A stretch of 64,000 nt of DNA, taken from assembly GCA_964471665.1 (NCBI GenBank), contig CAYYHG010000001.1, forward strand, positions 11,878 through 75,877, given 5' to 3'. Source of the DNA: SW-9-67-25 sp964471665 (lineage in GTDB: Archaea > Halobacteriota > Halobacteria > Halobacteriales > Haloarculaceae). Under the pieces are notes generated by a model. The model was not told where the DNA came from. It worked only from the letters and a program-made list of their open reading frames with translations, and did no database searches. Position numbers and translations under genes: made by a program. Shown in pieces: positions 8,141-17,845 of this stretch. The stretch's first letter is position 1; the number at the start of each line of letters is the position of its first letter.

Positions 8141-9693
8141 CAGCGGCTACCCCCGTCGGACACCGCACTCTTCGACGAGGCAGCCGGTGTCTCGAAGGAC
8201 TGGACTGTGAACGTCGCCAGGTGGTTCGTCAGGTTCTCGGCGTTTTCCTCGAAGGCGCCCAGGGTGGTCGTAATCTCGTCGATGACGGTCTGCTGTTCGT
8301 CGATCGCTTCGGCAATGTCGGTCGCGGCGTCCTCCGTCTCGCGGCTCTGGTCTGCGACCTCTTCGACGGTGGCGGCGGTGGTCTGTACCGTCTCTGCCTG
8401 CTCGGCGGTCGCGTCGCGGATTTCGACGATTCCGTCGTCGATTTCGGTCACGGAGTCGGCGATCGCCTCGATGTCGGAGAGCGCAGACTCCACGGTATCG
8501 GTGCCCGTCGCGATCCGCTCGCGGGTGCTCCGGATCGAATCAGCGGCCTCCGTGGTGTCCACGCGGACCTCTTCGATCATCGCCGCAATCTCGTCGGCGC
8601 GAGTCTGTGTTTCTCCCGCGAGTTGCTTGACCTCGTCGGCAACCACGGCGAACCCGCCGCCGTCGGTGCCGCCGGCCTCGCCGCCCGCGCGGGCTGCCTC
8701 GATCGAGGCATTCAGCGCCAGCATGTTGGTCTGCTCGGCGATGTCACCGATGATGTCGACGATTTCTGTGACCTCTTCGGTGCTCTGTGCCAGCGTCTCG
8801 ACCTGTGAGACGGCGTCTTCGATTTCGGCCTGGATGTCCTCCATCTCGTCAATCGCTTCGCGGGCGGCCTCGCGAGCGTCGCCGCTTGCCGTGGTGGCGC
8901 TGTCGCTTTTTTCGGCGAGGGAGTCCACCGTCGCCGCCACCTCTTCGGCGGTGGCCGAGAGCGTGTCGGTGTCCTGGGTGACACGTTCGATCTGGGACCG
9001 CTGTGTCTGGGCCCGATCGGTGATGTCGTCGGCCACGGCGACGGTGGTAGCGACGGTCTGTTCGGCGGTGGCCCTGCTCGATTGCATGGCCTCGGCGTCG
9101 TCGCGGATGTGCGACGCGAAGACGTCGACATCCTCCAGCGCCGTCTGGAGTTGCTCCATCGTGGTGTTGAACGCGCGACCCACGGTCTCCATGGCGTCGT
9201 AGTCCGTCGTGATGTCGACGCGCTGTGTCAAGTCACCGTCGGCAGCGCGTTGCATCGTCTCGGCGTACTGTTCGGCGATTTCCTGGTACTCGTCCGCCAT
9301 CTCTGTGGCGTCCCGTTTGGTCTCCTGGGCGCGATCGCGGGCCTGCTCGGCCTCCTGGCGTGTCGTCTCGAGGTCGGCGATCTGGTCGGCGAGCGACTGT
9401 CGCATCTGGTCGACTGCGGCGTAGATGCGCCCGATCTCGTCGGTTCGATTGGTCCGGACATTCCGATCGAGTTCGCCGTCAGCGACGCGGTGGGTCTCGC
9501 GCTCGACCTCCTGTGTCGCTGCGAGCGTGGCCGTGCCGGTAATCGACCCGAGTGCAAGCAACCCGGACAGGGTGGCCAGGACTGTCGCAGCGGTACTCTG
9601 GGTGAGGACACCGACGCACGTCACGAATCCGCCGGTTATGACGTATCCGAGCGCGATTTTTGCCCCATAACTACGTCTGATCCATCGCCACAT
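8140..9693 (-). CDS. htrI: Phototaxis transducer HtrI
   Basis: Signal transducer partner of sensory rhodopsin I, 517 residues from the ATG at 9693 (an upstream in-frame start lies inside the promoter). Two transmembrane helices occupy roughly residues 12-55 with almost no extracellular loop, as in HtrI. A HAMP region follows, then a long coiled-coil methyl-accepting domain with the hairpin tip IAEQTNMLALNASIEAARAG, which docks CheA/CheW. An insert GGEAGGTDGGG just after the tip is typical of haloarchaeal transducers. The gene is first in the htrI-sopI operon. Confidence 0.95.
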   Translation of the reverse strand: MWRWIRRSYGAKIALGYVITGGFVTCVGVLTQSTAATVLATLSGLLALGSITGTATLAATQEVERETHRVADGELDRNVRTNRTDEIGRIYAAVDQMRQSLADQIADLETTRQEAEQARDRAQETKRDATEMADEYQEIAEQYAETMQRAADGDLTQRVDITTDYDAMETVGRAFNTTMEQLQTALEDVDVFASHIRDDAEAMQSSRATAEQTVATTVAVADDITDRAQTQRSQIERVTQDTDTLSATAEEVAATVDSLAEKSDSATTASGDAREAAREAIDEMEDIQAEIEDAVSQVETLAQSTEEVTEIVDIIGDIAEQTNMLALNASIEAARAGGEAGGTDGGGFAVVADEVKQLAGETQTRADEIAAMIEEVRVDTTEAADSIRSTRERIATGTDTVESALSDIEAIADSVTEIDDGIVEIRDATAEQAETVQTTAATVEEVADQSRETEDAATDIAEAIDEQQTVIDEITTTLGAFEENAENLTNHLATFTVQSFETPAASSKSAVSDGGSR

Positions 9694-9717
9694 GCCTGAA
9701 GTGCACATGCAGTCACG

Positions 9718-9725
9718 TATAAAAC
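9718..9725 (-). promoter_or_regulatory. TATA box of the htrI-sopI operon
   Basis: GTTTTATA on the minus strand is centred 27-28 nt before the ATG at 9693; an AT-rich patch continues to about 9760. It implies a leaderless transcript. Confidence 0.75.
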
Positions 9726-9929
9726 CGCGATACAAATTATCAAATACAATAATAGGGGAGTGGGCCGTGACGGAGCGCAGATATTACAGACGCTGGATCC
9801 AGCGGGAGGTCGAAGTTGCCCATGGGCGTGTCGCCGTCGGTGCGTGTCTGGCGTACCCGTCGCCGACGGGATTCGCCAGTTCGCACACGACCCGACGGGC
9901 TTAATCGGTCGAGGCGCTAACAGCGGGTA

Positions 9930-12770
9930 ATGACAGACGGCGAGGCCGCGCGGGGGCCGGCGGCCTTCGGAGCGCTGGGCGCGGATGTCCGCGAGGCGCT
10001 CTCCGACCGCGGGTTCGACACCCCCACCGAGCCACAGCGGGAGGCGCTTGATCGACTCGTGCGGGGACAGAACGGACTCGTCGTCGCACCCACGGGGAGT
10101 GGCAAGACCGAGACAGCGATGCTCCCCGTCTTCGACACCCTCGTCGGCGAGGAGCGGTTCGGGATCGGCGCGCTGTACGTAACGCCGTTGCGCGCGCTCA
10201 ACCGCGACATGCGCGACCGCCTCGAGTGGTGGGGTTCGCGGCTCGACCTCGAGATCGACGTCCGCCACGGTGACACCACGGACTACCAGCGGCAAAAACA
10301 GGCCAACGATCCGCCGGACGTGCTCGTGACCACGCCGGAGACGCTGCAGGCCATCCTCACCGGCAAGAAGCTCCGCCGGGCGCTCGCGGACGTGGACCAC
10401 GTCGTCGTCGACGAGGTTCACGAACTCGCGGTTTCGAAACGTGGCGCCCAGCTGACCGTCGGTCTCGAGCGCCTCCGCGAACTCGCTGGGCCGCTCCAGC
10501 GGATCGGGCTCTCGGCGACCGTGGGCGACCCCGAAGACATCGGACGGTTTCTCACCGGCGACCGGGGCTGTGCGATCGTCGAGGTCGACGTCGGGAGCGC
10601 GCTCGCAGTCGACGTGTACTGTCCGGAGGTGACCGACGCGGACGAGACACTGGCACGGGAACTGGTCACGGACCCGGAAATCGCCAGCCACGTCCGGGCC
10701 ATCGACGGGATCGTCGGCGCTCACGAGGCGACACTCGTGTTCGTCAACACCCGACAGACGGCCGAGGCACTGGGTTCGCGGCTCAAGGAGTACGGGACCG
10801 ATATCGGCGTCCACCACGGGTCGCTGGCCACCGACGCCCGCGTCGAGGTCGAGAGTGCCTTCAAGAACGGCGACCTCGACGCCCTGCTGTGTACCTCGTC
10901 GATGGAACTGGGTATCGACGTCGGGCACGTCGACCACGTGGTCCAGTACAACAGCCCCCGGCAGGTCTGTCGGCTCCTCCAGCGCGTGGGGCGGGCCGGC
11001 CACCGCCGCGACACACCCTCGTCCGGCACGGTCGTGACGAGTCACCCCGACGACGTGCTGGAGTCGCTGGCCATCGCCCGCCGCGCTCGCGAGGGAGCCG
11101 TCGAACCGGCCGCCATCCACCACGGCAGCCTCGATACGGTCGCCAACCAGACCGCCGGAGTGGTGATGGATTTCGGGGAGATACGGGCGATGCGTGCCTA
11201 CGAAATCATCACCCGGGCCTACCCGTTCCGCAATCTCACCCAGGCGGCGTTCAAGTCGGTGGTGCGCGAACTCGCGGGCAACCGCGTCGTCTGGCTCGAC
11301 GAGGACGAGGACACCATCGAGAAACGGCGCGGAACGTGGCAGTACTTCTACCAGAACCTGTCGATGATCCCCGACGAGGCGACCTACGACGTCGAGGACG
11401 TCGCCAGCGGGTCGCAGGTCGGCACACTCGACGAGCGATTCGTGGTCAACTTCGCCGCCCCCGGCGAGGTGTTCGTCCAGCGCGGCGAGATGTGGCGGAT
11501 CACCGACATCGACGAGGACGAGGCGGTGGTGACGGTCTCGCCGATCGAGGATCCCGCGGGGGAGGTCCCCTCCTGGACCGGCCGGGAGATTCCCGTCCCA
11601 GAGGGCGTCGCGAGCGAGGTCGGCGAAATCAGGGCTGTCGCGGGCCAGCAACTCCGCGGCGGCGCAGCCAGAACAGCCGTCGCCAGGGACCTGCAGCGCC
11701 GCTACGACGTCGAGGCGGCAACCATCGAGGCGGGACTGGAGACGCTGGCCGACCACGCCGGAACCGGCACGCCGGTGCCGACCGACGACAGGCTGGTCGT
11801 CGAGTTCGAGAACGGGTCTGTCGTCGTGAACGCCTGCTTCGGACACAAGACAAACGAGACGCTGGGCCGGCTTCTGGCCGCGTTGCTCGGCCAGCGCGTC
11901 GGTTCGTCGGTCGGCATGGACGCCGATCCCTACCGCGTCGAACTCGACGTCCCGAGCCGAATCACCGCCTCGGACGTCTCCGACGTGCTGACCGGGACGG
12001 ATCCCGAGCACGTCCGGGGGGTGATCGAACTCAGCCTCAAGAACGCCGACGCGCTGAAGTTCACGCTCGCACACGTCGCGGCGACGTTCGGGACGCTCAA
12101 ACGGTGGCGGGGCGACGCCGGGTCGCGGTTCGGGCGCGACCGTCTGCTGGACGCACTCGAAGACACCCCCGTCTACGACGAGGCGCTCCGGGAACTGCTG
12201 CACGAGGAACTGGACGTCGAAGGGGCCAGCCGCGTGCTCCGGCAGATCCAGGCGGGTGAACTGAGCGTCGAGACCGTCGGCGGCCACACGCCCCTGGGGA
12301 CGGGGAGTCGCGGATCGGGCCAGGAACTCCTCCGGCCGGCAAACGCCGACGCGAGCGTCATCCGTACCGTCAAGGAACGCATCCAGAACGACCGCGTTAT
12401 TCTCATGTGTCTCCACTGCGAGGGGTGGACGAGTCGACGGACGGTCGGGAGCGTCCGCGACCAGCCCCGGTGTCCGGAGTGTGAGTCGACCCGTGTCGCG
12501 GCACTGAACCCCTGGGACGACGAGACCATCAGCGCAGTCAGGGCAGACGAGAAAGACGACGACGAGGAGAAACGCACCGAACGGGCCCACCGGGCCGCGA
12601 GCCTCGTCCAGAGCCACGGCAAACAGGCGGTCGTGGCGCTGGCGGCCCGCGGTGTCGGTCCCCACAACGCAGCCCGCATCATCAACAGACTCCGGGAGAA
12701 CGAGGAAGAGTTCTACCGCGATATCCTCGAACGTGAGCGCGAGTACGCCCGCACGCGGTCGTTCTGGTGA
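9930..12770 (+). CDS. lhr: Lhr-type superfamily 2 DNA helicase
   Basis: A 946-residue ATP-dependent helicase of the Lhr family, implicated in archaeal DNA repair. Walker A is APTGSGKTET (Lys59); the DEAH-type box reads DEVHEL; motif III is SATVGD; motif VI is QRVGRAGHRRD. Beyond the two RecA domains come the Lhr winged-helix and DUF-type regions. Near the C-terminus a probable zinc ribbon (CLHC then CPEC) is present, a feature of the longer archaeal members. The gene ends one base before the convergent CBS gene. Confidence 0.93.
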   Translation: MTDGEAARGPAAFGALGADVREALSDRGFDTPTEPQREALDRLVRGQNGLVVAPTGSGKTETAMLPVFDTLVGEERFGIGALYVTPLRALNRDMRDRLEWWGSRLDLEIDVRHGDTTDYQRQKQANDPPDVLVTTPETLQAILTGKKLRRALADVDHVVVDEVHELAVSKRGAQLTVGLERLRELAGPLQRIGLSATVGDPEDIGRFLTGDRGCAIVEVDVGSALAVDVYCPEVTDADETLARELVTDPEIASHVRAIDGIVGAHEATLVFVNTRQTAEALGSRLKEYGTDIGVHHGSLATDARVEVESAFKNGDLDALLCTSSMELGIDVGHVDHVVQYNSPRQVCRLLQRVGRAGHRRDTPSSGTVVTSHPDDVLESLAIARRAREGAVEPAAIHHGSLDTVANQTAGVVMDFGEIRAMRAYEIITRAYPFRNLTQAAFKSVVRELAGNRVVWLDEDEDTIEKRRGTWQYFYQNLSMIPDEATYDVEDVASGSQVGTLDERFVVNFAAPGEVFVQRGEMWRITDIDEDEAVVTVSPIEDPAGEVPSWTGREIPVPEGVASEVGEIRAVAGQQLRGGAARTAVARDLQRRYDVEAATIEAGLETLADHAGTGTPVPTDDRLVVEFENGSVVVNACFGHKTNETLGRLLAALLGQRVGSSVGMDADPYRVELDVPSRITASDVSDVLTGTDPEHVRGVIELSLKNADALKFTLAHVAATFGTLKRWRGDAGSRFGRDRLLDALEDTPVYDEALRELLHEELDVEGASRVLRQIQAGELSVETVGGHTPLGTGSRGSGQELLRPANADASVIRTVKERIQNDRVILMCLHCEGWTSRRTVGSVRDQPRCPECESTRVAALNPWDDETISAVRADEKDDDEEKRTERAHRAASLVQSHGKQAVVALAARGVGPHNAARIINRLRENEEEFYRDILEREREYARTRSFW

Positions 12771-13148
12771 TCAGACGGTCTGGGACGCGATGTCGGTCGA
12801 GGATATCATGCCGACGTAGTCGCCCCCCTGCCTGACCGGGAGGTGATTGATCCCCAGACTCTCCATCATCGCGGCGGCCTCGCCGGTCCGGATCGTCCCC
12901 GGGACTGTCTCGACCGACTCCGTCATGACCTCGGAGACGGTCATCTCCGACGCGTTGCGACCCTCGGCGACCGCGTCGAGGATGTCCGTGCTGGTGATGA
13001 TCGACGGGGGACTCGTCGTCACGACGAGCGCGTTGATCTCCTCCGCGCGCATCTTCGCTGCCGCGTCGCTCACTGTCGCGTCCTGCGGAACCGTCTCCAG
13101 CGGCGTCGTCATGACTTCATTGACTCGACTCTTTCCTTTCAGACTCAT
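12771..13148 (-). CDS. Two-CBS-domain protein
   Basis: A 125-residue protein made of two CBS motifs (VNEVMTTPLETVPQDATVSDA and VSEVMTESVETVPGTIRTGEA), which pair to bind an adenosyl ligand such as AMP or ATP. There is no attached effector domain, so it probably regulates a partner in trans. The ATG at 13148 is chosen because a TATA box lies about 27 nt upstream and the longer frame lacks coding character. It abuts the end of lhr. Confidence 0.9.
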   Translation of the reverse strand: MSLKGKSRVNEVMTTPLETVPQDATVSDAAAKMRAEEINALVVTTSPPSIITSTDILDAVAEGRNASEMTVSEVMTESVETVPGTIRTGEAAAMMESLGINHLPVRQGGDYVGMISSTDIASQTV

Positions 13149-13170
13149 ACTGGCATGCACGTCCGTCGGT

Positions 13171-13178
13171 GTATTTAA
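13171..13178 (-). promoter_or_regulatory. TATA box of the CBS gene
   Basis: TTAAATA on the minus strand about 27 nt before the ATG at 13148. Confidence 0.65.
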
Positions 13179-13307
13179 TTTTGTTATTTTCCTCAGCCAC
13201 CAAACATTCGTCGAATTTTGTGCGAAAACAGTTGGCCATCCTCCGAACCTGTCTCGACCCACCCGCCGGGTCGCTTCCCCGTCCACCGGTTACGACGACC
13301 GCCAGTA

Positions 13308-15083
13308 TCAGGTGCCGTCGGTGTCGTTCGTCGACCGCACTCGCGGGTCGTCGGAGCCGACGATCGTCGTGTTCTGTCCCGGCTCGACCGGAATCCGCTC
13401 GACGACGGTCCCGTTCTCGTCGGTGACGACGACGAAGTAGGCGGGGTCGTCGTCGTCCGCCGCGGGACTCCCGTTCCCGCTCCCGCCGTCCGCAGACGCG
13501 TCGTCGTCCACCTCGGTCACGTTCAGGTCTCTGCCCTCTCTGATGAACGAGCGGACCGCGTCGTCGGTCCGCAACTCGATGGTGTCGCTGTCGTCGGCGT
13601 TGACGAACACGTTCCGGGCGACGTCGGTGAAGTCCGTCGGCGCGACCTTTATCTGCCACCACAGCTCACCCTGGATGGTCACCGGCACCGGCTCGGTGAC
13701 GACGAAGTTCTCGCCCCAGTTGGTCCGGGAGTCGGACGACCGGGCGATCCCCATCGCACGCTCGGGACCGGTCAGCGTCTCCGCGTCGGTGCCGAAGAAG
13801 GTGTACTCACCGGTCCGGGCGTCGGCGAACCACACCTCGTCGAGCCCGCGGGTGTCCTGTCCGAACGGTTCCAGGGCGGTCACGTAGCTCATCCGCTCGC
13901 CCTCGAGGTCGATCACGAACGGCTGGGAGTTGTCCGCCTGGGAGGGCAGGCGGGCGAGTTCGACTTCCCCTCTGTGGGCGCCGACGACCGGCAACTGATT
14001 GACGATGCCGTTCCGGTAGCCGAGCGATCCCATCTCGTCACGGGTCAGGGTCAGCGGGTAGAGCCGCTGCCCCTCAAGCACCGAATGTGCCCGTGCCTCC
14101 GACGGCGAGAGGTGGTCGATTGTGCCGTTGGGGTGGACGAGCGCGCCGCCGTCCCACTCCGGGATCGTGTGCGGGAACGGCGTCAGACGCCACTGGTGAC
14201 CGGTCTTCGGGTAGTACATGTAGGGCCGGCCGTCGTGGCTGAACTCGACGGCGTCGTCGTTGTACCGCGCGATGTAGTCGGTCTTTTTCAGGTTCCAGTC
14301 CGCGGAGCGGTACAGGAACATCCCCTTGCCGTAGGTGAAGTCCTCCTCGGAGACGGTGATCGGCCGCTCGTCGAGCCGGCTCATGTCGGTGACCAGCACG
14401 CCCCGCTGGTTGTCGAAGACCTCGTTTCTGAACCCGTCGGGCTCGATTGCGTACGACCACGCGAGCGACCCGTTCTCCGTGCGGGCGATGTCGCTCGTTC
14501 CGAGCCGGTGTGTCCGGTAGGAGACCGAGCCACGGGTCGAGATGTCCGAGACTTCCCGGGGGACGACCCGCGGGTTCTCGGGGTTGGCCTGCGGGAACTC
14601 CCCGACTTCCGACGCGTCGGCCATCGTCTGTCCGGCGAGCGTGCGCTGTTCGAGCGCGCCCGACGGGATGCTGACCAGGATCGAGAGCACGAACAGCACC
14701 CCGACGACTGCCCCGAACACCCGGAGTTTGCGTCTGGGCGACCCGTCACCGCTGAACAACTCGTCGGTCACGGCGTCGATCTCGTCTTCCCCGAACCGGA
14801 ACTCGGAGTCGGAGTCTCTGGACCCGCTCGTCCCTTCCTGCTCGCGCCACGGCGGGAGATACCACAGCACGAGTGCCGTGAGCAGGGCGCCGCCCACCAG
14901 CACCGTTGCTGGCGGGGAGAAAAGCATGGAGTACACGAAGCCGTGCCACAGCGGTCGGGTGACGTACCCGAACACCACGACGACGAACAAGCCAGCCGTC
15001 CGCTTGAGAACATGGAAGGCCAGCGACCCCCCGACACCGCCGCCGGGACCGGGGAAGTCGTCGCCTCCATTCGCGTCAGACAT
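13308..15083 (-). CDS. Large unknown membrane-anchored protein
   Basis: A 591-residue protein that I cannot assign. Two hydrophobic helices lie near the N-terminus (GLFVVVVFGYV and VLVGGALLTALVLWYLP), then an acidic cytoplasmic loop, a third helix (VFGAVVGVLFVLSILVSI), and about 450 residues predicted to be outside. The exterior is rich in Tyr, Trp and Asp and ends in a low-complexity DDDASADGGSGNG spacer followed by about 40 residues. The start at 15083 is favoured by a TATAGA box at 15111-15117. It is divergent from the metallopeptidase/vWA gene. Some passages (WGENFVVTEPVPVTIQGELWW) look like a beta-rich domain. Confidence 0.8.
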   Translation of the reverse strand: MSDANGGDDFPGPGGGVGGSLAFHVLKRTAGLFVVVVFGYVTRPLWHGFVYSMLFSPPATVLVGGALLTALVLWYLPPWREQEGTSGSRDSDSEFRFGEDEIDAVTDELFSGDGSPRRKLRVFGAVVGVLFVLSILVSIPSGALEQRTLAGQTMADASEVGEFPQANPENPRVVPREVSDISTRGSVSYRTHRLGTSDIARTENGSLAWSYAIEPDGFRNEVFDNQRGVLVTDMSRLDERPITVSEEDFTYGKGMFLYRSADWNLKKTDYIARYNDDAVEFSHDGRPYMYYPKTGHQWRLTPFPHTIPEWDGGALVHPNGTIDHLSPSEARAHSVLEGQRLYPLTLTRDEMGSLGYRNGIVNQLPVVGAHRGEVELARLPSQADNSQPFVIDLEGERMSYVTALEPFGQDTRGLDEVWFADARTGEYTFFGTDAETLTGPERAMGIARSSDSRTNWGENFVVTEPVPVTIQGELWWQIKVAPTDFTDVARNVFVNADDSDTIELRTDDAVRSFIREGRDLNVTEVDDDASADGGSGNGSPAADDDDPAYFVVVTDENGTVVERIPVEPGQNTTIVGSDDPRVRSTNDTDGT

Positions 15084-15214
15084 AGTGGTCTGAGGTAGGT
15101 CCCGGAGCCATCTATACCTGTGGATATCCGCCTCCGAACCCCCCGACACGAGGGACACGACGACGATTCTTCGGCGACGTGTCGCCGGCAGTATCGGTTG
15201 TCGGACCCCGGCAG

Positions 15215-15222
15215 TTTACAAC
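15215..15222 (+). promoter_or_regulatory. TATA-like box of the metallopeptidase/vWA gene
   Basis: TTTACAAC is about 27 nt before the ATG at 15246 and supports that start. Confidence 0.5.
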
Positions 15223-15245
15223 AGCCCAGCCCCAACGGGGAGCGA

Positions 15246-16547
15246 ATGCAACTCGGTGGCAGACTCCCACCGGAGAAACGGATCCGCAGGGCTATCGTCG
15301 ACCTCTGTGACGACCACCCGTTCTACGGCTCGGTAGCGATGCACGTCGATCTGCGTGCAACGAACGACACCCGGGTCCCGACGGCGGGCGTGCTCCCGGA
15401 GGGGGTGTTGTTGTACAACCCCGACTTCGTCGACGGACTGGACGACACCTCCCTCCGTGGCCTGGTCGCTCACGAGGTGCTCCACCTCGTCCTGGATTTC
15501 GGCGAGCGCCGCGGGGACCGGGATCTGCAGTTGTGGAACACCGCACAGGACGTCGTCATCAACCACATGCTCGTCGCCGACGGCTTCGACCTCCCGCCCG
15601 GTGGCGTGATTCCCGAGGACGGCAGCCTCAACACCGGCTCCTTCATCGTCGAGGGGATCGGCGCGGAGACCTCCGAGTCGATCTACGAGGACCTCCGCGA
15701 GACGGGAGCTTCACCGTCGGATCTCTCCGGTCCGAACCGCAGTGGGACCGGGACATCCCGTCGAGACGGCGACCAGGAAGTCGACGGCGACGGGTCGGGC
15801 GGATCCCTTCCGGACGCGCTCGACGACCAGAACCCCGGTGGGTTCGACATCCACTTCCACGACCGGGACGGTGAACGCCCCGTCGAGACGGCAGCGGCCG
15901 ACGGGGAACCGGACTGGGAGCGCGTCGCTGTCGAGGCAGCCCAGCAGTCCCGACGCGTGGCCGACGACCGCGGGACGGCACCCGGAGCGGCCGTGGAACG
16001 GATCCGCGAGCGCACCTCCGAGACTGTCGACTGGCGGTCGGTGTTGCGCGAGCAGGTGACCACATCGCTCCCGTCCGGGTACACGTGGCGGCGACCCGCC
16101 GACAAGTCACGCGCAGCCGACACCTACCTCCCGGATACGGAGTGCCGCCTGCTCGAAGCGATCGTCGCACTCGACACGTCGGGGTCGATGACCCCGGACA
16201 CGCTGGCGGTGGCCCTCGGGGAACTCCGGTCGCTGGAACGGCAGTACGACGAACTCGACCTGACGCTGGTCCAGCACGACGCCACGGTCCAGCGTGTCGT
16301 CCGCGAGTGGCGTCCGTCCCGGGCTGTGGAGTTCGAGGCCGAGGGGCGCGGGGGGACCTCCCACCGGCCGGTCTTCGAGTGGCTCCGGACCGAGCGACCC
16401 GGCGCCGACCTGCTCCTCGCGGTCACCGATGGCCGGACAGAGGGTCCCGAGACGGTCCCGCCGGGACTGGACGTGGTCTGGGTCCTCGTCGGCGAGACGG
16501 TCCGGGAACCCGACGTCGGAGTGGCCGTCAGAGTCGACGGGGCCTGA
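15246..16547 (+). CDS. Putative metallopeptidase with C-terminal vWA-like domain
   Basis: A 433-residue cytoplasmic protein joining an N-terminal zincin-like domain (HEVLHLVLDF, His76-Glu77-His80) to a C-terminal von Willebrand A fold with a MIDAS motif (ALDTSGSM, Asp310). A disordered acidic linker rich in Asp, Gly and Ser separates them. This architecture is the DUF2201/vWA-like family, which typically works with a MoxR AAA ATPase; such an ATPase gene is next. The TGA stop is also the left 3-bp repeat of the palindromic element that follows. Substrate unknown. Confidence 0.85.
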   Translation: MQLGGRLPPEKRIRRAIVDLCDDHPFYGSVAMHVDLRATNDTRVPTAGVLPEGVLLYNPDFVDGLDDTSLRGLVAHEVLHLVLDFGERRGDRDLQLWNTAQDVVINHMLVADGFDLPPGGVIPEDGSLNTGSFIVEGIGAETSESIYEDLRETGASPSDLSGPNRSGTGTSRRDGDQEVDGDGSGGSLPDALDDQNPGGFDIHFHDRDGERPVETAAADGEPDWERVAVEAAQQSRRVADDRGTAPGAAVERIRERTSETVDWRSVLREQVTTSLPSGYTWRRPADKSRAADTYLPDTECRLLEAIVALDTSGSMTPDTLAVALGELRSLERQYDELDLTLVQHDATVQRVVREWRPSRAVEFEAEGRGGTSHRPVFEWLRTERPGADLLLAVTDGRTEGPETVPPGLDVVWVLVGETVREPDVGVAVRVDGA

Positions 16548-16628
16548 TAGTGATTGCTGTAACGAATTTACCGTTTCGACCGCGTCGCGTCCTGCGGTCG
16601 ATCCGGGAATGGCTTACAGCAATCACTA
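16548..16628. mobile_element. Palindromic mini-element, family P2, TGA-flanked
   Basis: Ends are TAGTGATTGCTGTAA and its complement. The element is flanked on both sides by TGA (16545-16547 and 16629-16631); the left TGA is the stop of the metallopeptidase gene. An inner 7-bp stem CGACCGC/GCGGTCG is also present. It separates the first two genes of the cassette. Confidence 0.85.
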
Positions 16629-16705
16629 TGATACTGTCGGTCGTGAAACCGGCCGCAGGCCGCCCGACCCGAGCGTTTAATCAGCTCCAGTCCTTCCCGG
16701 CGTGC

Positions 16706-17845
16706 GTGGTCGATTCGGAACGCGTCAGGTCGGTGGAGCACGCGACGCTACGGACAGTCCTCGACGGGTATCGCGACGCGGACGTCCCGCTGTTGATCCG
16801 TGGGGCGACCGGCGTCGGCAAGAGCCGGCTGGTCAGGGAGGACGCCGAGCGGTACGCGGCCGCCCGGGACCGGACCTTCGTCGCGTGGAACGAGGTCCCG
16901 CGGGAGCGAAAGCGCGCGGTCGCCGACGCACCCGACGGGTATCACATCTTCGTCGACGTCAGGCTCGCGCAGGTCGATCCCACGGACCTGCGGGGGCTCC
17001 CGGACCTCGACGGGTCGGCGACGACCTGGCACCCGCCGCTGTGGGTCGACGCCCTCTCGGCGCCCGGAGCCGGCGGGACCGTCTTCCTCGACGAACTGAA
17101 CCTCGCGCCGCGGGCAGTCCAGAACGCGGCCTACCAGGTCGTCCTGGACCGGCAGGTCGGCGAGCACGCCCTCGCGGACGACGTGTGGGTAGTCGCCGCG
17201 GGGAACCGGCAGGGCGACGAGGCCAACGTCCGCCGGTTACCGGCCCCGCTGCGCAACCGTTTCGGGCAGGTCGAGCTCCGCGCGCCCACCGGCGGCCGCG
17301 ACGGGACCTGGACCGAGTGGGCGGTCGCCAACAACCTCGACCCGCGGGTGGTTTCCTTCGTCGGCTCGCCGGTCGGCGCCAGCCACGTCCACGGGTTCGA
17401 GCAGGGCAAAGAGGCCTTCGCGACGCCACGGAGCTGGGAACGGGTGAGCACCCTGATCGAGGGTGTGAGCGACCCCGACAGGATCGAACGGCTGACCGCG
17501 CCGGTCGTCGGGTCGGGCCCGGCAACCGAGTTCGCAGGCTTCCTCCGTTCGCGGGAGTCGATCGACGCCGTCGTCGAGGACCCGCGTGCCATCCGCTCTC
17601 TCGAGTCCCGGAGCGCGCGCATCGCGACCATGACCGGCCTCGCGGAGGCATACGCCCGCGAGGACCTCCCGCTGGATACCGTCACCCGGGCGGCCTACCA
17701 CCTCGACGACGGCGGCGAGACCGAGGTCGGCATCCTGGGACTCAAGCGGGCAAAGCGGCTCCGAGAGGACCACTTCCGGGCGCACGTGACCGACGCCGAG
17801 CGCTACGACCGTCTCGCCGAGGAGATCGTCGAGTATCTCCTATGA
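16706..17845 (+). CDS. MoxR-type AAA+ ATPase
   Basis: A 379-residue AAA+ ATPase of the MoxR/dynein-related class. Walker A is GATGVGKS (residues 33-40 from the GTG), Walker B is TVFLDELN, and sensor-1 lies in WVVAAGNRQGDEANVRRLPAPLRNR. MoxR proteins remodel vWA-domain partners, and the preceding gene encodes one. I favour the GTG at 16706 because TTTAAT (16676-16681) lies about 28 nt before it. An ATG at 16628 is in frame but sits inside the palindromic element. It overlaps the next gene by 4 bp (ATGA). Confidence 0.85.
   Translation: MVDSERVRSVEHATLRTVLDGYRDADVPLLIRGATGVGKSRLVREDAERYAAARDRTFVAWNEVPRERKRAVADAPDGYHIFVDVRLAQVDPTDLRGLPDLDGSATTWHPPLWVDALSAPGAGGTVFLDELNLAPRAVQNAAYQVVLDRQVGEHALADDVWVVAAGNRQGDEANVRRLPAPLRNRFGQVELRAPTGGRDGTWTEWAVANNLDPRVVSFVGSPVGASHVHGFEQGKEAFATPRSWERVSTLIEGVSDPDRIERLTAPVVGSGPATEFAGFLRSRESIDAVVEDPRAIRSLESRSARIATMTGLAEAYAREDLPLDTVTRAAYHLDDGGETEVGILGLKRAKRLREDHFRAHVTDAERYDRLAEEIVEYLL

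Noticed and set aside
9636..12665. A 1009-codon open frame antisense to lhr, and similar long frames opposite other genes (e.g. 56857-60114, 58851-61451 beyond the oxidase).
   Set aside because: High third-position GC leaves few stops on the antisense strand; these frames have low-complexity Arg/Val/Asp-rich products and overlap genes with clear family motifs.
16628..16705. ATG at 16628 as the start of the MoxR gene.
   Set aside because: It lies in the end of a palindromic element, and the 26 extra residues look non-coding. A TATA-like box fits the GTG at 16706 better.
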